A stretch of 64,000 nucleotides of DNA, taken from NCBI RefSeq assembly GCF_004771275.1, contig NZ_RQEV01000012.1, positions 62,001 through 126,000 on the forward strand, read 5' to 3'. Position numbers and translations under genes: made by a program. Under the pieces are notes generated by a model, which made no database searches, was not told the DNA's origin, and saw only the letters and a list, made by a program, of their open reading frames with translations. How positions within the stretch are numbered: position 1 is the first letter of the stretch; each line of letters begins with the position of its first letter. Source of the DNA: Leptospira fluminis (lineage in GTDB: Bacteria; Spirochaetota; Leptospiria; Leptospirales; Leptospiraceae). Shown one piece after another: positions 10,134 to 19,828 of this stretch.

Positions 10134-10152
10134 GCCGAAAGCGTTTTTCGGC
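10134..10152 (+). terminator. Hairpin between ribE and ribBA, possible weak terminator
   Basis: A perfect 7-bp stem GCCGAAA/TTTCGGC with a 5-base loop, followed by TTGTTTCC rather than an unbroken T run. It lies in the 159-bp gap before ribBA. No FMN-riboswitch core could be recognised in the gap. Confidence 0.4.
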
Positions 10153-10212
10153 TTGTTTCCTCGATTATGGTTGGTAAAAATCCAGTCCAATAAATGAGGT
10201 GGAAATAGAATT

Positions 10213-11418
10213 ATGATCGGACCCATCGAACAAGCCATCGAAGATATAAAAGCCGGAAAAATGATCATTCTAGTGGATTCCGAAGATCGTGAAAACGAAG
10301 GGGATCTCGTCTGCGCCGCCCAATTTACCGACAAAGAAAAGGTCAATTTTATGGCCACTTACGGAAGAGGCTTAATTTGCTTTCCTATGGAAGGAGAAAG
10401 GTTGAGGCAACTCGGTTTGAACCGGATGGTCGACGACCATACTTTAGGAGACAAGCACGGGACCGCATTTACGGTTTCCGTCGACGCTAGAGAAGGAACC
10501 ACCACGGGGATTTCGGCCCAAGATAGGGCGACTACGATCCAAGTGCTGATCGATCCGAAGACGACTCCGAACGATCTTATGAAACCGGGACATCTCTTTC
10601 CGTTGCAGGCGGTCTCCGGAGGAGTTTTGAGACGAGCGGGTCACACGGAGGCTTCCGTGGATTTATGCAAACTGGCGGACCTGTATCCTGCGGGAGTCAT
10701 TTGCGAGATTATGAACGACGACGGAACGATGGCGAGATTGCCCGATCTGGAAAAGTTCGCGGTGAAACACGGATTGAACATCTATACGATAGAAGACCTG
10801 ATCCGTTACAGAAGAAAAAAAGAGAACTTGATCCGTTTGGAAGTAGAGACGAAACTTCCCACGGAATACGGCGATTTCCGGATCCGCGCTTATTCCACTT
10901 TGATAGACGACAAGGTCCACATAGCTCTGATCAAGGGAGAGGTCGACAAAAACGATCCGATTATGGTCAGGGTTCATTCGGAATGTCTGACCGGAGATAT
11001 CTTCGGAAGCGGACGATGCGATTGCGGCCCCCAACTTCACTCCGCGCTTTCCATGATTGCACAGGAAGGGAAAGGCGTGCTCCTTTATATGCGCCAAGAG
11101 GGGAGAGGGATCGGACTCATCAACAAACTCAAAGCTTATAATATGCAGGACGAAGGCCTGGATACGGTGGAAGCTAACGAAAAATTGGGTTTTGCTCCCG
11201 ACCTGAGAGAATACGGGGTGGGAGCGCAGATCCTGAAAGATATCGGGGTCGGAAAGATGAAATTACTGACCAACAACCCGCGAAAGATCGTCGGTTTGGA
11301 AGGTTACGGCCTGGAAGTAGTGGATCGGATCCCGATAGAAATCAAGCCAACCGGAAACAACCACCATTATCTCTTTACCAAAAAGATGAAGCTGGGCCAC
11401 CTCCTCGGATTGAACTAA
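10213..11418 (+). CDS. ribBA: Bifunctional 3,4-DHBP synthase / GTP cyclohydrolase II
   Basis: This enzyme supplies both precursors of riboflavin: dihydroxybutanone phosphate from ribulose 5-phosphate, and the pyrimidine from GTP. The RibB half (about 1-200) shows the acidic motif [12 protein letters not shown] (residues 21-32) and [13 protein letters not shown]. The RibA half (about 205-401) shows the zinc motif C-x10-C-x-C ([17 protein letters not shown]) and the arginine-rich [13 protein letters not shown]. Both active sites look intact, and 401 residues fits the fused family. It starts with ATG 159 bp after ribE, so it may have its own promoter in that gap. Confidence 0.96.
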   Translation: MIGPIEQAIEDIKAGKMIILVDSEDRENEGDLVCAAQFTDKEKVNFMATYGRGLICFPMEGERLRQLGLNRMVDDHTLGDKHGTAFTVSVDAREGTTTGISAQDRATTIQVLIDPKTTPNDLMKPGHLFPLQAVSGGVLRRAGHTEASVDLCKLADLYPAGVICEIMNDDGTMARLPDLEKFAVKHGLNIYTIEDLIRYRRKKENLIRLEVETKLPTEYGDFRIRAYSTLIDDKVHIALIKGEVDKNDPIMVRVHSECLTGDIFGSGRCDCGPQLHSALSMIAQEGKGVLLYMRQEGRGIGLINKLKAYNMQDEGLDTVEANEKLGFAPDLREYGVGAQILKDIGVGKMKLLTNNPRKIVGLEGYGLEVVDRIPIEIKPTGNNHHYLFTKKMKLGHLLGLN

Positions 11419-11420
11419 CT

Positions 11421-12062
11421 TTAGGGTTGGAGGCGTCTTTTCTCCCAAGAGGATCCCTGTTTCAGGAATTGGATTCTGTCGTGGAGTCTGCTCCTTCTTC
11501 CCTGCCAAAACTCGAATTCGTAAGGTGTGAGTTCGTATCCGCCCCAAGTCGGAGGTAGCGGGACAGGGGAAGTTTCGTATTTCTTGGCGAGTTCTTCGAA
11601 CTTGGTTTCCAATTCCTTTCTGTCGGCCACCGCTTTGCTTTGGTCGGAAGCGAGGGCTCCGATCTGACTGGAAACGGGACGGGAATGGAAGTACTCATCG
11701 GAAACTTCCCGTCGCACTTTCGCTATACTCCCGCGTATGCGAACCTGTCTTTCCAGTTCCGCCCAAAAGAACAGGAGGCAGGCGGTAGGGTGCTTTTCCA
11801 ATTCCTGTCCTTTGGTACTGGTATAGCTAGTAAAGAACCGCAGTTTCCCCTCCGAAATCGATTTGAGTAGTACGATTCGCGCGTTCGGTATTCCTGACTC
11901 TCCGATCGTCGCCAAGGTCATAGCGTTCGGTTCCTTGATTTCAGAGTGTACTGCCTCCTCGAACCAACGGGAGAAGAAGGAAAGGGGATCGTCCCCCACT
12001 TGCGATTCATCCAGTGAGGCTTTTAGATATTCGTTCCGAAGATCCGCGATATTCTGGGGCAT
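11421..12062 (-). CDS. pdxH: Pyridoxamine 5'-phosphate oxidase
   Basis: This FMN-dependent enzyme oxidises pyridoxine or pyridoxamine 5'-phosphate to pyridoxal phosphate. The sequence shows NAMTLATIGESGIPNARIVLLK near the N-terminus, FFTSYTSTKGQELEKHP (FMN and substrate contacts), RQVRIRGSIAKV, and the C-terminal signature PPTWGGYELTPYEFEFWQGR-x-SRLHDR. Length (213 residues) is typical. It is the last gene of a leftward trio with a PLP-dependent aminotransferase at its head. Its 3' end almost touches convergent ribBA (2-bp gap), so no terminator fits between them. Confidence 0.95.
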   Translation of the reverse strand: MPQNIADLRNEYLKASLDESQVGDDPLSFFSRWFEEAVHSEIKEPNAMTLATIGESGIPNARIVLLKSISEGKLRFFTSYTSTKGQELEKHPTACLLFFWAELERQVRIRGSIAKVRREVSDEYFHSRPVSSQIGALASDQSKAVADRKELETKFEELAKKYETSPVPLPPTWGGYELTPYEFEFWQGRRSRLHDRIQFLKQGSSWEKRRLQP

Positions 12063-12098
12063 TTGCTCTCTCCTCCAGGCAAAGGGTCTAAAATCCTC

Positions 12099-12932
12099 TC
12101 AGTAAAGCAACCCGGAGTTCCAGGCAGCTTTTGCCAAAAATGTCAATCCGAGACCTAAGGAAAAATACACTCCCATCGGAACGGGAATCCCTCTAATACT
12201 TTCCCCCTTTTTGCGGGTTCCCAGAGTGATTGCAAGCGCGATCGCGTAGGACGCATTCAGAAAGAAAATCCACCAAGGGTGTCCCGATAAGAACGCGAAG
12301 CAAGGGGCAAAGACCGCGTCTGCAAAGCCCATTCCATGCGGGAATAGAAAATGAATCGCAAAGAAGGCGCTTAAGAAACACCCGAAAACGATCCAATCGG
12401 ATTTTTCGGGAAGATTCGAATCCGTCAAAAAATTTAGGAGAACTCCGAGACCGAGGACGAACGGAAGATTTTCATAATCCAGGGAGAACTTTTTCCAATC
12501 CGTAACGGAGGATACTAGGAGGTGACCGCAAAGCGCGACGAATACGAGGGAAGCTAGGAATTTTCCCGAAAAGAAAAAGAAGATCGCAAAAAGAAAACCG
12601 AAGGACGCTTCGCAGAGGGAATAGAGTGGGTTGACCGCCGCTCCACAGTTCCCGCATTTTTTTTTCGAAAACCAATAACCGAATACGGGCAAGAGCGCGA
12701 GTCCGGCGATCCTCGTCCCGCAGGATTCGCAAGCAGACGGCTCGGTTAATAAACGAAGCAGTCGCGCAGAGAAGGATCCCGTCTTTCTCTCGGGACCGTA
12801 AAAGAAGCGAAGAATACGGAACGCGAGAGTGGAGTAAAAACTTCCCAAAGAAACGGAAATCAGGAACCCTCCCGCCCATTCGAGAAGGACCGATGCGGCG
12901 GATTGCGGGATGAATTCTAAGTTTGGGTCCAA
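12099..12932 (-). CDS. Prepilin peptidase (A24 family, PilD/GspO type)
   Basis: An inner-membrane aspartic protease that cleaves, and may N-methylate, type IV prepilin-like leader peptides. The start of helix 1 has GSFYSTLAFR, matching the family GSF-x-N-V-x-x-R. A zinc-binding pair CESCG...CGNCGAAVNPLY sits in the cytoplasmic loop (about residues 68-105). The first catalytic Asp is in SSVTDWKK. The second lies in GMGFADAVFA, where the usual G-x-G-D reads G-F-A-D. Eight or so hydrophobic helices and 277 residues fit the family. It is 7 bp downstream of the aminotransferase gene. No pilin or secretion gene is nearby. Confidence 0.85.
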   Translation of the reverse strand: MDPNLEFIPQSAASVLLEWAGGFLISVSLGSFYSTLAFRILRFFYGPERKTGSFSARLLRLLTEPSACESCGTRIAGLALLPVFGYWFSKKKCGNCGAAVNPLYSLCEASFGFLFAIFFFFSGKFLASLVFVALCGHLLVSSVTDWKKFSLDYENLPFVLGLGVLLNFLTDSNLPEKSDWIVFGCFLSAFFAIHFLFPHGMGFADAVFAPCFAFLSGHPWWIFFLNASYAIALAITLGTRKKGESIRGIPVPMGVYFSLGLGLTFLAKAAWNSGLLY

Positions 12933-12939
12933 GCTCCGT

Positions 12940-14058
12940 TCAGGCTCCGGAAAGATCCTTCAGCGCGGCGATTCCTCTTTTCAGATTTTCCCATTCCGAA
13001 GCGAAGCTGATTCTGATATGATTTACGGAGTCCGTGAAAATGTATCCCGGAACGAGTATCAGACCTTTTTCCTTGACCGCGCGAACGATGAAATCCTCGT
13101 CCTTCTCCTTGATCTTTAAAAAGAAATAGAAGGCGCCCTGGCTTTTTTTGACCTCGTAATGGTCCTTTAGATTTTCATAAACAAAGTCGCGCTTTTCCCT
13201 ATAATCGTCTATGTAGGAACTCATATCCGTTTTGAGCGCTTCTATCCCCATCCATTGCGTTATGGAAGGAGCGCAAACGATCGTATATTGTTGGAGGGTG
13301 GTTAGCGCGCGTATGATCGGTTCCGGAGCCAGAATCGAGGCCAATCTCAGTCCGGTCATGCTGTAGGTTTTGGAAAAACCGGAAAGAGTGATCGCTTTTT
13401 CGTAAAAGGAACCTGCGGAGCAGAACTGCTTGTCGTAATCGAATTTTTCGTAGATTTCGTCCGAAATCAGGTAGGCTCCCGTTCTTTCCGCCAGGTCGGC
13501 CAGGCCGGTCAATTGGTCTTTGCTCAAAACGGTTCCGGTCGGATTGGAGGGAGAAGAGAAGATGATGATCTTCAGTTTTTTGTCCTTGAATTGCGCCAGA
13601 TCGGGCGGTTCGAAATTCTCGGAGATCGTATGCATTTTACCGCCGTAAATCTTGATGTATTCCGGATACATCAGAAAGTAAGGAGAGACGACCAAGCATT
13701 CATCTCCTTCGTTTAACAATGCATTGAAAAGCAACAAAAACGCGGAGCTGATTCCGGAAGTAACTAGCACGCGTTCGGGACTCGCGTAGGGGATGGAATT
13801 CTCCCGTTTGTATTTTAATGCCAGCGCCTCCCGTAATTCCGGAATTCCCGCCGTCAGCGTATACGCGGTCTTACCGTCTCTCAGCGCCTTGACCCCTGCT
13901 TCCACAATATTTTCAGGGCAAGGAAAATGAGGTTGTCCGATGGACAGATTGATCGGGTTCTTCAGAGTCCCTGCCAATTCGAAGGCTTTCCGAATGGCGG
14001 AAGAATTCAGGCCGCGAATCCTGTTTGCAAGGGCGTATTCGAGTGTTGACTGGCTCAT
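12940..14058 (-). CDS. Class I/II pyridoxal-phosphate aminotransferase
   Basis: A fold-type I aminotransferase of the aspartate/aromatic aminotransferase superfamily. Visible motifs are NLSIGQPHFPCPE near the N-terminus, SSPSNPTGTVLS, DEIYEKFDYD, the Schiff-base lysine in LSGFSKTYSMTGLRLA, and the C-terminal HIRISFA. The frame is open to 14157, but the first ATG giving a normal start (MSQSTLEYALANRI) is at 14058, leaving 372 residues. The ribosome-binding site is poor. Substrate cannot be told from sequence. It heads a leftward operon with prepilin peptidase and pdxH; pdxH could supply its cofactor. Confidence 0.85.
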   Translation of the reverse strand: MSQSTLEYALANRIRGLNSSAIRKAFELAGTLKNPINLSIGQPHFPCPENIVEAGVKALRDGKTAYTLTAGIPELREALALKYKRENSIPYASPERVLVTSGISSAFLLLFNALLNEGDECLVVSPYFLMYPEYIKIYGGKMHTISENFEPPDLAQFKDKKLKIIIFSSPSNPTGTVLSKDQLTGLADLAERTGAYLISDEIYEKFDYDKQFCSAGSFYEKAITLSGFSKTYSMTGLRLASILAPEPIIRALTTLQQYTIVCAPSITQWMGIEALKTDMSSYIDDYREKRDFVYENLKDHYEVKKSQGAFYFFLKIKEKDEDFIVRAVKEKGLILVPGYIFTDSVNHIRISFASEWENLKRGIAALKDLSGA

Positions 14059-14135
14059 AAGGGAAGGGTACCGGGCAACCGGTTCGGGTAACAAACGGAA
14101 ATTCGCTCCGTGATCCGAATTTTTTTCCGGAGAAC

Positions 14136-14152
14136 GGTTGGGATTCCCAACC
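14136..14152. repeat. Short inverted repeat in divergent intergenic region
   Basis: GGTTGGG, three bases, then CCCAACC, perfect 7-bp arms. It lies in the 158-bp gap between the leftward aminotransferase and the rightward AAA+/VWA gene, where both promoters must be. It could be an operator or an RNA hairpin in the leader of the rightward gene. Confidence 0.4.
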
Positions 14153-14216
14153 AACACAGGCGCTTCCTTCCGGGAATTCGGATTGCCTCCGAGTCCTAGT
14201 CTTTCATTTTGGAGAC

Positions 14217-17200
14217 ATGCAAACCGTAGAAATCGCAGGATTGAAAGTCCCAGTATCGAAAAGTGGAAACAACTCCGGAAGCCTAGGTTCCGATCTCGTT
14301 GAAACGGATTCCACGGTCCGCAATCTTCAAAACATCCTGTATCCCATGTTGGAAGGAAGGCCCGTCCTTCTCATCGGAGACGCCGGTGTCGGAAAAAACG
14401 CCCTGATCTATTACATCAACCATAGACGGAATCATCCTACTTCCCGTTTCAGTTTTAACGAAGACACCCTTCCCGAAGATCTGATCGGGTCCTACCGTCT
14501 CCTTTTGGACGGGAAGGGATTCGCTTGGGCGGACGGCCCGCTGACTTCCGCGGTTCGTTCCGGCGCGACTTTCGTAGCGGATGAGATGAACCTTTGTCCT
14601 CCCCATGTGATCAAAAGGTTTTCCACCGTTTACGAATCGAATTATCTGGAATTGATAGAAGGGAACGGAGTCAGAATCGGAGCCGAAAACGGTTTCAATT
14701 TCATCGGAACACAGAATCCTTCCGAAGGTTTCGAGGGACGAAAACCTTTGCCCTTCGATATCACCCGTTATTACTCCGTGGTGTACGTAGATCCTCATAC
14801 TCCCGATGAGATCCTGTTCATCTTAAGCAAACTCTATCCGGAGATGGGAACCGAACTTCTCAAATCCTGCATCCGTATCTCTTTGGAGACCGAAACTAGG
14901 GTCGTGTCCGGGACGATCGGAAAAGGGGACCTGGAAAAATACCATTTCAATATCCGGAATCTAAAACGACTCTGCGCTCGCATCATCGGCCTGAAGGCGA
15001 AAGAGCCCGATTTGCTCTTTAGAGAATTATGGAATTTTTATATAGAGCCGTTTAGGAAGACGGAGGATAGAGTTTCCCAGCAGGAATTGATCCTGAAGGA
15101 GATGGGCCTAAGCTCCGCTCCGTCTCTGCCGGAGCCGAAATTCGAGATTCATAAAGGTTTTTTATACTGCAACGATAAGCGAATTCCCGTTTCGGATGAG
15201 ACGAAGGCGAAGGAGATACTGGCTCAGATACCTATGCCGCTGAAACTGAGAGAGTTCGCGGAGAAGGTCTATACGGCCGTGGAATTTCGGGAAAACGTTC
15301 TCATCGAATATTCCGAGGAACAGGATCCTCAATTGATCTTGCCGATGTTTACGGAAGCGAACGGACTTCCGCTGGAGACGGTCCACCTTTGTAAAGGGAT
15401 TCACACGTCGGATATCATCGGAGCGTTAAAGCCTACGACCGGATCCGAAGTGGGTTGGGTGGACGGTCCCCTCACAAAAGGAATCCGCGAAGGAGGCAAT
15501 ATACTCATTACGAATCTCGAAGCGGCAGGCGCGGAGTTGGTCGAGAAATTGAACATGCTGACGGACGACGCGCGCTCCCTGGTATTACCTCCGGAAAGCG
15601 GCGAAACCGTTCCGATCGCGCTCAAGGAAAATTCCGGAGTCTTCGCCATGAAACTCTTCCGAAAAACGAAATCGACTCCCACGATTTCCCGCGCGTTCCG
15701 GAACCGCTTTACTTCCGTTCTGTTTCCCGATTTGGAGGATCCGGAAACGCTTCAGGAAATTCTAAATTTCTATCTCCCCGAAGGCGATCTGGTGGAGAAA
15801 ATGTCCGATTTTCACGCCAAGATCAAGGACTTGTCCAGAAAGAGAACGATCGGCTCCGCGAATCTGATGCCGTATACGTTCGGATTGTCCAATCTTCTGC
15901 ATTGGAAGGATCATATCCATAGATATGCGGATCCCCGGACCGGAACGGAAGGTTTAAAAGAAGTAGCGTTCCGAGGCGGGAAGATCGCCTACTCGAATCA
16001 GATCTCCGATCCCGCGGAACGTAAGGAGTTGGAAAGGATCCTGGAATTCCAGCTTTCCGGAATCGAAATCGTCTCCGAGTTCTTCCAAGAGTTGGAAGAG
16101 AAGAAAAAAAAAACTCTAACTCCGTCTTCGGCGATCGAAAAGAGCCGCTGGTGGGATCCGGAACTCCATAAAAGGGAGCCGCTTACCGGAAAAGCCAAAC
16201 TCAAAAACTCCGGAGGAGAGTTGAGGAAAGGACTGGAGATCAATACCCCTCCGACCGGGGGTTCCGTCAAGGAGGGGGCCGATGCTTGGTACGGACAGGA
16301 GACCCGAGGAAACATGGGCCAAGGAGAACCTGCCGGGGGAGGGGGCGCCTGGGGATTTCGTACCGAAGAATTGTACAAAGCATTTCTCGCAAAACGCAGG
16401 ATTCTATGGGAATATACCGTCCAGGCTTCCCTAAAGGAATTCAAGGAAGTGTTCGGCAGAAACCTGGAGGAAGTCGAGCTGAATTTGGAGAGACTCTTCG
16501 ATCCGGAAATCGATATCAATCGGATGTACCGAAGCGAAGGCAATCGGATCGATACCCGCAAATACATCTCCTTTCTTTCCGGAAAAGGGGATTCCAAGGT
16601 ATTCGATAAAACCACGATCGATAAGGACGAGGAGAAATTAAAAGGGGTAGAGGTGGCCTTTTTAGTGTCGAAAGCGAGAAGGATCTTCAATTTCGAATAC
16701 GCGGTGGCGACCTTGTCCGCCATGCTTTCTTCGGCGCATATCTTGGACGAGCATGACGTGAATTTTTCCGTGACGGCTTATTCCGACCGTTTGAACCGGA
16801 AGGATAGGATCGATCTGGTGGAAATCAAGAGGATAGACGAGCCGTACGACGCGAAAAAAGAGGAGGAAATGTTCGATTCTCTTCGAAGCGACTGGCAAGG
16901 GGATTCCATCGAAGAATACCAATTGCTGGAGAAGATCGAATCCTACTTTTCCCCGGAGGCCCAGACTAGGATCCTGGTCATGATCTCCGATTTTCGAGGA
17001 CAAAGAGGAAAGGCGGAGATCGAGCACGAGATCCAATCCCGGGATAACCGGAGATTGAAAGCAGAGATCTTGAAACATTCGAATAAGAATTACGTCTTTC
17101 TCGGGGTAGGTCTCGGAAGACGTTATATAGCGGAGCATATTTTTCCGGATTCCATACAGATCACTTCGGAAAATTTTTACAATATGCCTAATTTGATAGG

Positions 17201-17249
17201 GGCGGAACTGGGAAGACTGATTCTTACTCACCATTCGTCCCGGAACTAA
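14217..17249 (+). CDS. Midasin-like protein: two AAA_5 domains plus C-terminal VWA-like domain
   Basis: A 1010-residue protein resembling MoxR/midasin ATPases joined to a von Willebrand A-like domain. The first AAA+ domain has a P-loop GDAGVGKN (residues 54-61, with Asn where Ser/Thr is usual), a Walker B FVADEMN and the arginine-containing DITRYYS. The second AAA+ region (about 345-520) keeps the fold markers DIIGALKP, GWVDGPLTKGIREGG and ISRAFRNRF but has lost its P-loop. A Gly-rich linker (about 660-715) follows. The last 200 residues look like a VWA domain with MISDFRGQRG, but the DxSxS metal site reads LVSKARR. Role unknown; relatives remodel or insert metals into protein complexes. It starts with ATG after TTTTGGAGAC. 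Confidence 0.75.
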   Translation: MQTVEIAGLKVPVSKSGNNSGSLGSDLVETDSTVRNLQNILYPMLEGRPVLLIGDAGVGKNALIYYINHRRNHPTSRFSFNEDTLPEDLIGSYRLLLDGKGFAWADGPLTSAVRSGATFVADEMNLCPPHVIKRFSTVYESNYLELIEGNGVRIGAENGFNFIGTQNPSEGFEGRKPLPFDITRYYSVVYVDPHTPDEILFILSKLYPEMGTELLKSCIRISLETETRVVSGTIGKGDLEKYHFNIRNLKRLCARIIGLKAKEPDLLFRELWNFYIEPFRKTEDRVSQQELILKEMGLSSAPSLPEPKFEIHKGFLYCNDKRIPVSDETKAKEILAQIPMPLKLREFAEKVYTAVEFRENVLIEYSEEQDPQLILPMFTEANGLPLETVHLCKGIHTSDIIGALKPTTGSEVGWVDGPLTKGIREGGNILITNLEAAGAELVEKLNMLTDDARSLVLPPESGETVPIALKENSGVFAMKLFRKTKSTPTISRAFRNRFTSVLFPDLEDPETLQEILNFYLPEGDLVEKMSDFHAKIKDLSRKRTIGSANLMPYTFGLSNLLHWKDHIHRYADPRTGTEGLKEVAFRGGKIAYSNQISDPAERKELERILEFQLSGIEIVSEFFQELEEKKKKTLTPSSAIEKSRWWDPELHKREPLTGKAKLKNSGGELRKGLEINTPPTGGSVKEGADAWYGQETRGNMGQGEPAGGGGAWGFRTEELYKAFLAKRRILWEYTVQASLKEFKEVFGRNLEEVELNLERLFDPEIDINRMYRSEGNRIDTRKYISFLSGKGDSKVFDKTTIDKDEEKLKGVEVAFLVSKARRIFNFEYAVATLSAMLSSAHILDEHDVNFSVTAYSDRLNRKDRIDLVEIKRIDEPYDAKKEEEMFDSLRSDWQGDSIEEYQLLEKIESYFSPEAQTRILVMISDFRGQRGKAEIEHEIQSRDNRRLKAEILKHSNKNYVFLGVGLGRRYIAEHIFPDSIQITSENFYNMPNLIGAELGRLILTHHSSRN

Positions 17250-17253
17250 CTCA

Positions 17254-17274
17254 AAGCGGCCTTTTGGGTCGCTT
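17254..17274 (+). terminator. Hairpin after the AAA+/VWA gene, no T run
   Basis: AAGCGGCC, loop TTTTG, GGTCGCTT: an 8-bp stem with one G-T pair that nearly fills the 36-bp gap before smpB. It is followed by AACGAG rather than T residues, so it may be a processing or attenuation structure rather than a true terminator. Confidence 0.35.
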
Positions 17275-17285
17275 AACGAGCCGAA

Positions 17286-17765
17286 ATGGGAAAGAAAAAG
17301 GAAGAAACCGGACCCCAACCTCTGGTAAACAAAAAAGCCAGATTCAACTTCGAGCTGATTTCCTTCATCGAAGCGGGCATCGTTTTGTCCGGATCCGAGG
17401 TAAAAAGCCTTAGGGAAAAGAAGGCAAATTTGACGGACGCTTTCGCTAAGATCAAAAACGGCGAGGTGTTTCTGGACAGTTTTTCCATTACTCCGTATAA
17501 GAACGGGGGTTATGCGAATCATCCGGAGATTCGTCCGAGAAAACTTCTGCTCAAAAAGAAAGAGATCGAAAAATTGGACAGACAGATCAAGGAAAAGGGG
17601 CTGGTGTTGATCGCCACCAAAGTTTATTTCAAGGACAACCGGTGGGCTAAAGTCGAATTGGCTTTGGCAAAACCGAAAAAACTCTACGATAAGCGGGAAG
17701 ACCTGAAAAAAAGCGACGCGAAGATGGAGATCGCAAGAGCGATCAAGGCTAAGAACTACTCATAA
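17286..17765 (+). CDS. smpB: SsrA-binding protein SmpB
   Basis: SmpB binds tmRNA and brings it to stalled ribosomes for trans-translation. Family features are present in order: [40 protein letters not shown], the loop [22 protein letters not shown], and the C-terminal basic tail starting at [14 protein letters not shown]. The length of 159 residues is normal. It is 2 bp from der, so the two are probably co-transcribed. The tmRNA gene itself is not in this window. Confidence 0.96.
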   Translation: MGKKKEETGPQPLVNKKARFNFELISFIEAGIVLSGSEVKSLREKKANLTDAFAKIKNGEVFLDSFSITPYKNGGYANHPEIRPRKLLLKKKEIEKLDRQIKEKGLVLIATKVYFKDNRWAKVELALAKPKKLYDKREDLKKSDAKMEIARAIKAKNYS

Positions 17766-17767
17766 AC

Positions 17768-19147
17768 ATGGCCGCTAAGAGAAATACCGTACCGGTCGTA
17801 AGCATAGTCGGAAGGCAAAATGTCGGAAAGTCGACTTTGTTCAACGCCCTTCTTAAAAAGAAATTGGCAATCACCGAGGATTATCCCGGAGTCACGAGAG
17901 ACGTACTCCAGGCCAGGGTCCTTAATCGGGAAAAAGGATTGGACTTTCATCTTTGCGATACTCCCGGCTTGGACATAGAAAAGCCGGACGGTCTAGATGA
18001 AGCGATCCTAACCAACGCGTTCCGCCAACTTTCCCGTTCGGATTTGGTGGTCTTTCTTTTGGATCTGCACGAGGTGACCGCCTATGATTCCAAACTGATC
18101 GAGAAGTTCCGGAAAGATCCCGAATTGACCGAGATACCGATTTTATATTGCGTGAACAAAGTCGACAACCCGGAAGACGAGGAGGACCTGGACCAGTTTT
18201 ACCGTTTGGGTTTGTCGGAGCTTCTGCCCATCTCGGCCATGGGAAGAAGAAACCTTTCTTTGTTGCTGGAAAAGATCGCATTTTTGTTACCGAACGCAAA
18301 ACGTCACGTGACAAAAACGGAGGAGAACGAAGGAGCCAAGGACGTTTCCTATGATTTTCGATTGGCCATCGTAGGAAAACCCAACTCGGGAAAATCCAGT
18401 CTTTTGAACGCTTTGTGCGGAATGGAGAGAGCCGTGGTCAGTGACGTGGCGGGAACGACCCGTGATTCCGTGGACACAACCTTGGTCTTTGGCGGAAAGC
18501 AGATCCTGGTCACGGATACAGCAGGGATCCGTAAAAAATCAGACAAGGGAGAAGCCCTGGAATTCTATTCCTACCAAAGGACGAAACGGGCGTTGGAGAA
18601 TTCGGACGTGGTAATCCATCTTTTGGATGCGCTGAAAGGATTCGGGGAATTTGACAAAAAGATCGTCTCACTATTGCAGGAAGCCGGAAAGCCTTTTTTG
18701 TTGGCCGTGAATAAATGGGATACGATCCAGGAAAAGGACGCGAAGTCCTTCGACGCATACAAGGAAAGATTGTATTCGAGGCTGCCTTTGTTAAAGGAAG
18801 TGCAGATCATTACTCTGAGCGCAAAGGAAAAACAGAGAATTCACAAACTGATGGAATTAACCGTGGACCTCGCAGAGAGAGCGAATCGTAAGATTTCCAC
18901 TTCTGAATTGAATCAGTCTCTTCGTGCTTGGATGACCGAGGCGGGAAGGTCTTTTTCCGCGGATCGTCCGCCCAAAATGCTCTATTCCACTCAGGTTTCG
19001 GTTTCGCCCTTTCATCTTGTATTGTTCGTGAACCATGTGGATTACTTTAAGCAGAATCTGCTTTCCTTTCTGAAAAAAAGACTTACGGAAAAATATTCCC
19101 TCCAGGGAATTCCCATCCGATTGGAACTGAGGTCGGATCGAAAATGA
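17768..19147 (+). CDS. der: Ribosome biogenesis GTPase Der (EngA)
   Basis: Der is a GTPase with two consecutive G domains that acts in 50S ribosomal subunit assembly. G domain 1 has [10 protein letters not shown] (from residue 14), DTPGL and NKVD. G domain 2 has GKPNSGKSS (near residue 203), [10 protein letters not shown] and NKWD. The C-terminal KH-like domain (about 360-459) carries [21 protein letters not shown] and ends in IPIRLELR. All nucleotide-binding motifs look intact, and the length (459) is usual. The stop overlaps the plsY ATG by four bases (ATGA). Confidence 0.96.
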   Translation: MAAKRNTVPVVSIVGRQNVGKSTLFNALLKKKLAITEDYPGVTRDVLQARVLNREKGLDFHLCDTPGLDIEKPDGLDEAILTNAFRQLSRSDLVVFLLDLHEVTAYDSKLIEKFRKDPELTEIPILYCVNKVDNPEDEEDLDQFYRLGLSELLPISAMGRRNLSLLLEKIAFLLPNAKRHVTKTEENEGAKDVSYDFRLAIVGKPNSGKSSLLNALCGMERAVVSDVAGTTRDSVDTTLVFGGKQILVTDTAGIRKKSDKGEALEFYSYQRTKRALENSDVVIHLLDALKGFGEFDKKIVSLLQEAGKPFLLAVNKWDTIQEKDAKSFDAYKERLYSRLPLLKEVQIITLSAKEKQRIHKLMELTVDLAERANRKISTSELNQSLRAWMTEAGRSFSADRPPKMLYSTQVSVSPFHLVLFVNHVDYFKQNLLSFLKKRLTEKYSLQGIPIRLELRSDRK

Positions 19148-19782
19148 GTTTCGAATCCTTCGCGACGATCCCAGCCTCCTTCGTTTTAGGTTCCGTGCCT
19201 TTCGGATTTCTAATGGCCAAATTCCTAGGGGGCATAGACATCCGGAAAGAAGGGAGCGGAAATATAGGCGCTACGAACGTAACTAGGCTCTTGGGTTGGA
19301 AAATCGGTTTCCCCGTCCTTCTACTCGACATAGCAAAGGGCGCGCTTCCGGTACTCCTCGCGAAATATCTCTTTCCGGATCGAGCCGACATACTCCCTCT
19401 TCTGTGCGGAATCTCCGCGGTTCTGGGCCACATATTTTCCCCTTTTTTAAAGTTTAAAGGGGGAAAGGGGGTTGCTACCAGTTTCGGAGTCTTTGCCGTG
19501 CTTGCTCCGGGATCCATCCTGATCACTTTGATCGTATTCTTAAGCCTGAAAAAGATCTTCGGATTCGTTTCCCTCGGCTCCATCGGCGGAGCGATTGCTC
19601 TGCCGATTTCGTACTATTCGCTTTCTCTAATAGAAGGCAAAGACTTCAATACTCCGATTTTCTGGGCAACCGTATGTGTCAGTTTGACTATCCTGTTCTT
19701 ACACAGGACCAATCTGATACGATTGGTCAAAGGAAAGGAATTCACCTCCGATAAAGAGAAATACCACCGGGACGAGGAATAA
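19144..19782 (+). CDS. plsY: Glycerol-3-phosphate acyltransferase PlsY
   Basis: PlsY is a membrane enzyme that transfers an acyl group from acyl phosphate to glycerol 3-phosphate, starting phospholipid synthesis. Its three conserved loops are visible: [26 protein letters not shown] and the glycine-rich [13 protein letters not shown]. Five or so hydrophobic helices and 212 residues fit the family. ATG at 19144 lies inside an ATGA overlap with der, so translation is probably coupled. The gap to the convergent thioesterase gene is 46 bp and holds a short CGATC/GATCG hairpin. Confidence 0.95.
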   Translation: MSFESFATIPASFVLGSVPFGFLMAKFLGGIDIRKEGSGNIGATNVTRLLGWKIGFPVLLLDIAKGALPVLLAKYLFPDRADILPLLCGISAVLGHIFSPFLKFKGGKGVATSFGVFAVLAPGSILITLIVFLSLKKIFGFVSLGSIGGAIALPISYYSLSLIEGKDFNTPIFWATVCVSLTILFLHRTNLIRLVKGKEFTSDKEKYHRDEE

Positions 19783-19828
19783 ACTCTTTCTAAAGTTCCC
19801 GAAAATCGATCTTAGGATCGGATTCGAA

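Noticed and set aside
10054..10212. FMN riboswitch upstream of ribBA
   Set aside because: No conserved riboswitch core (such as the AGGGCGGGGTGAAA-type sequence) could be found; only a short hairpin.
15998..16723. 241-residue leftward frame opposite the AAA+/VWA gene
   Set aside because: It is low-complexity Ser/Pro-rich and mirrors Gly/Lys codons of the real gene.
16662..17522. 286-residue leftward frame across the AAA+/VWA end and smpB
   Set aside because: It crosses two good genes antisense and has no recognisable domain.
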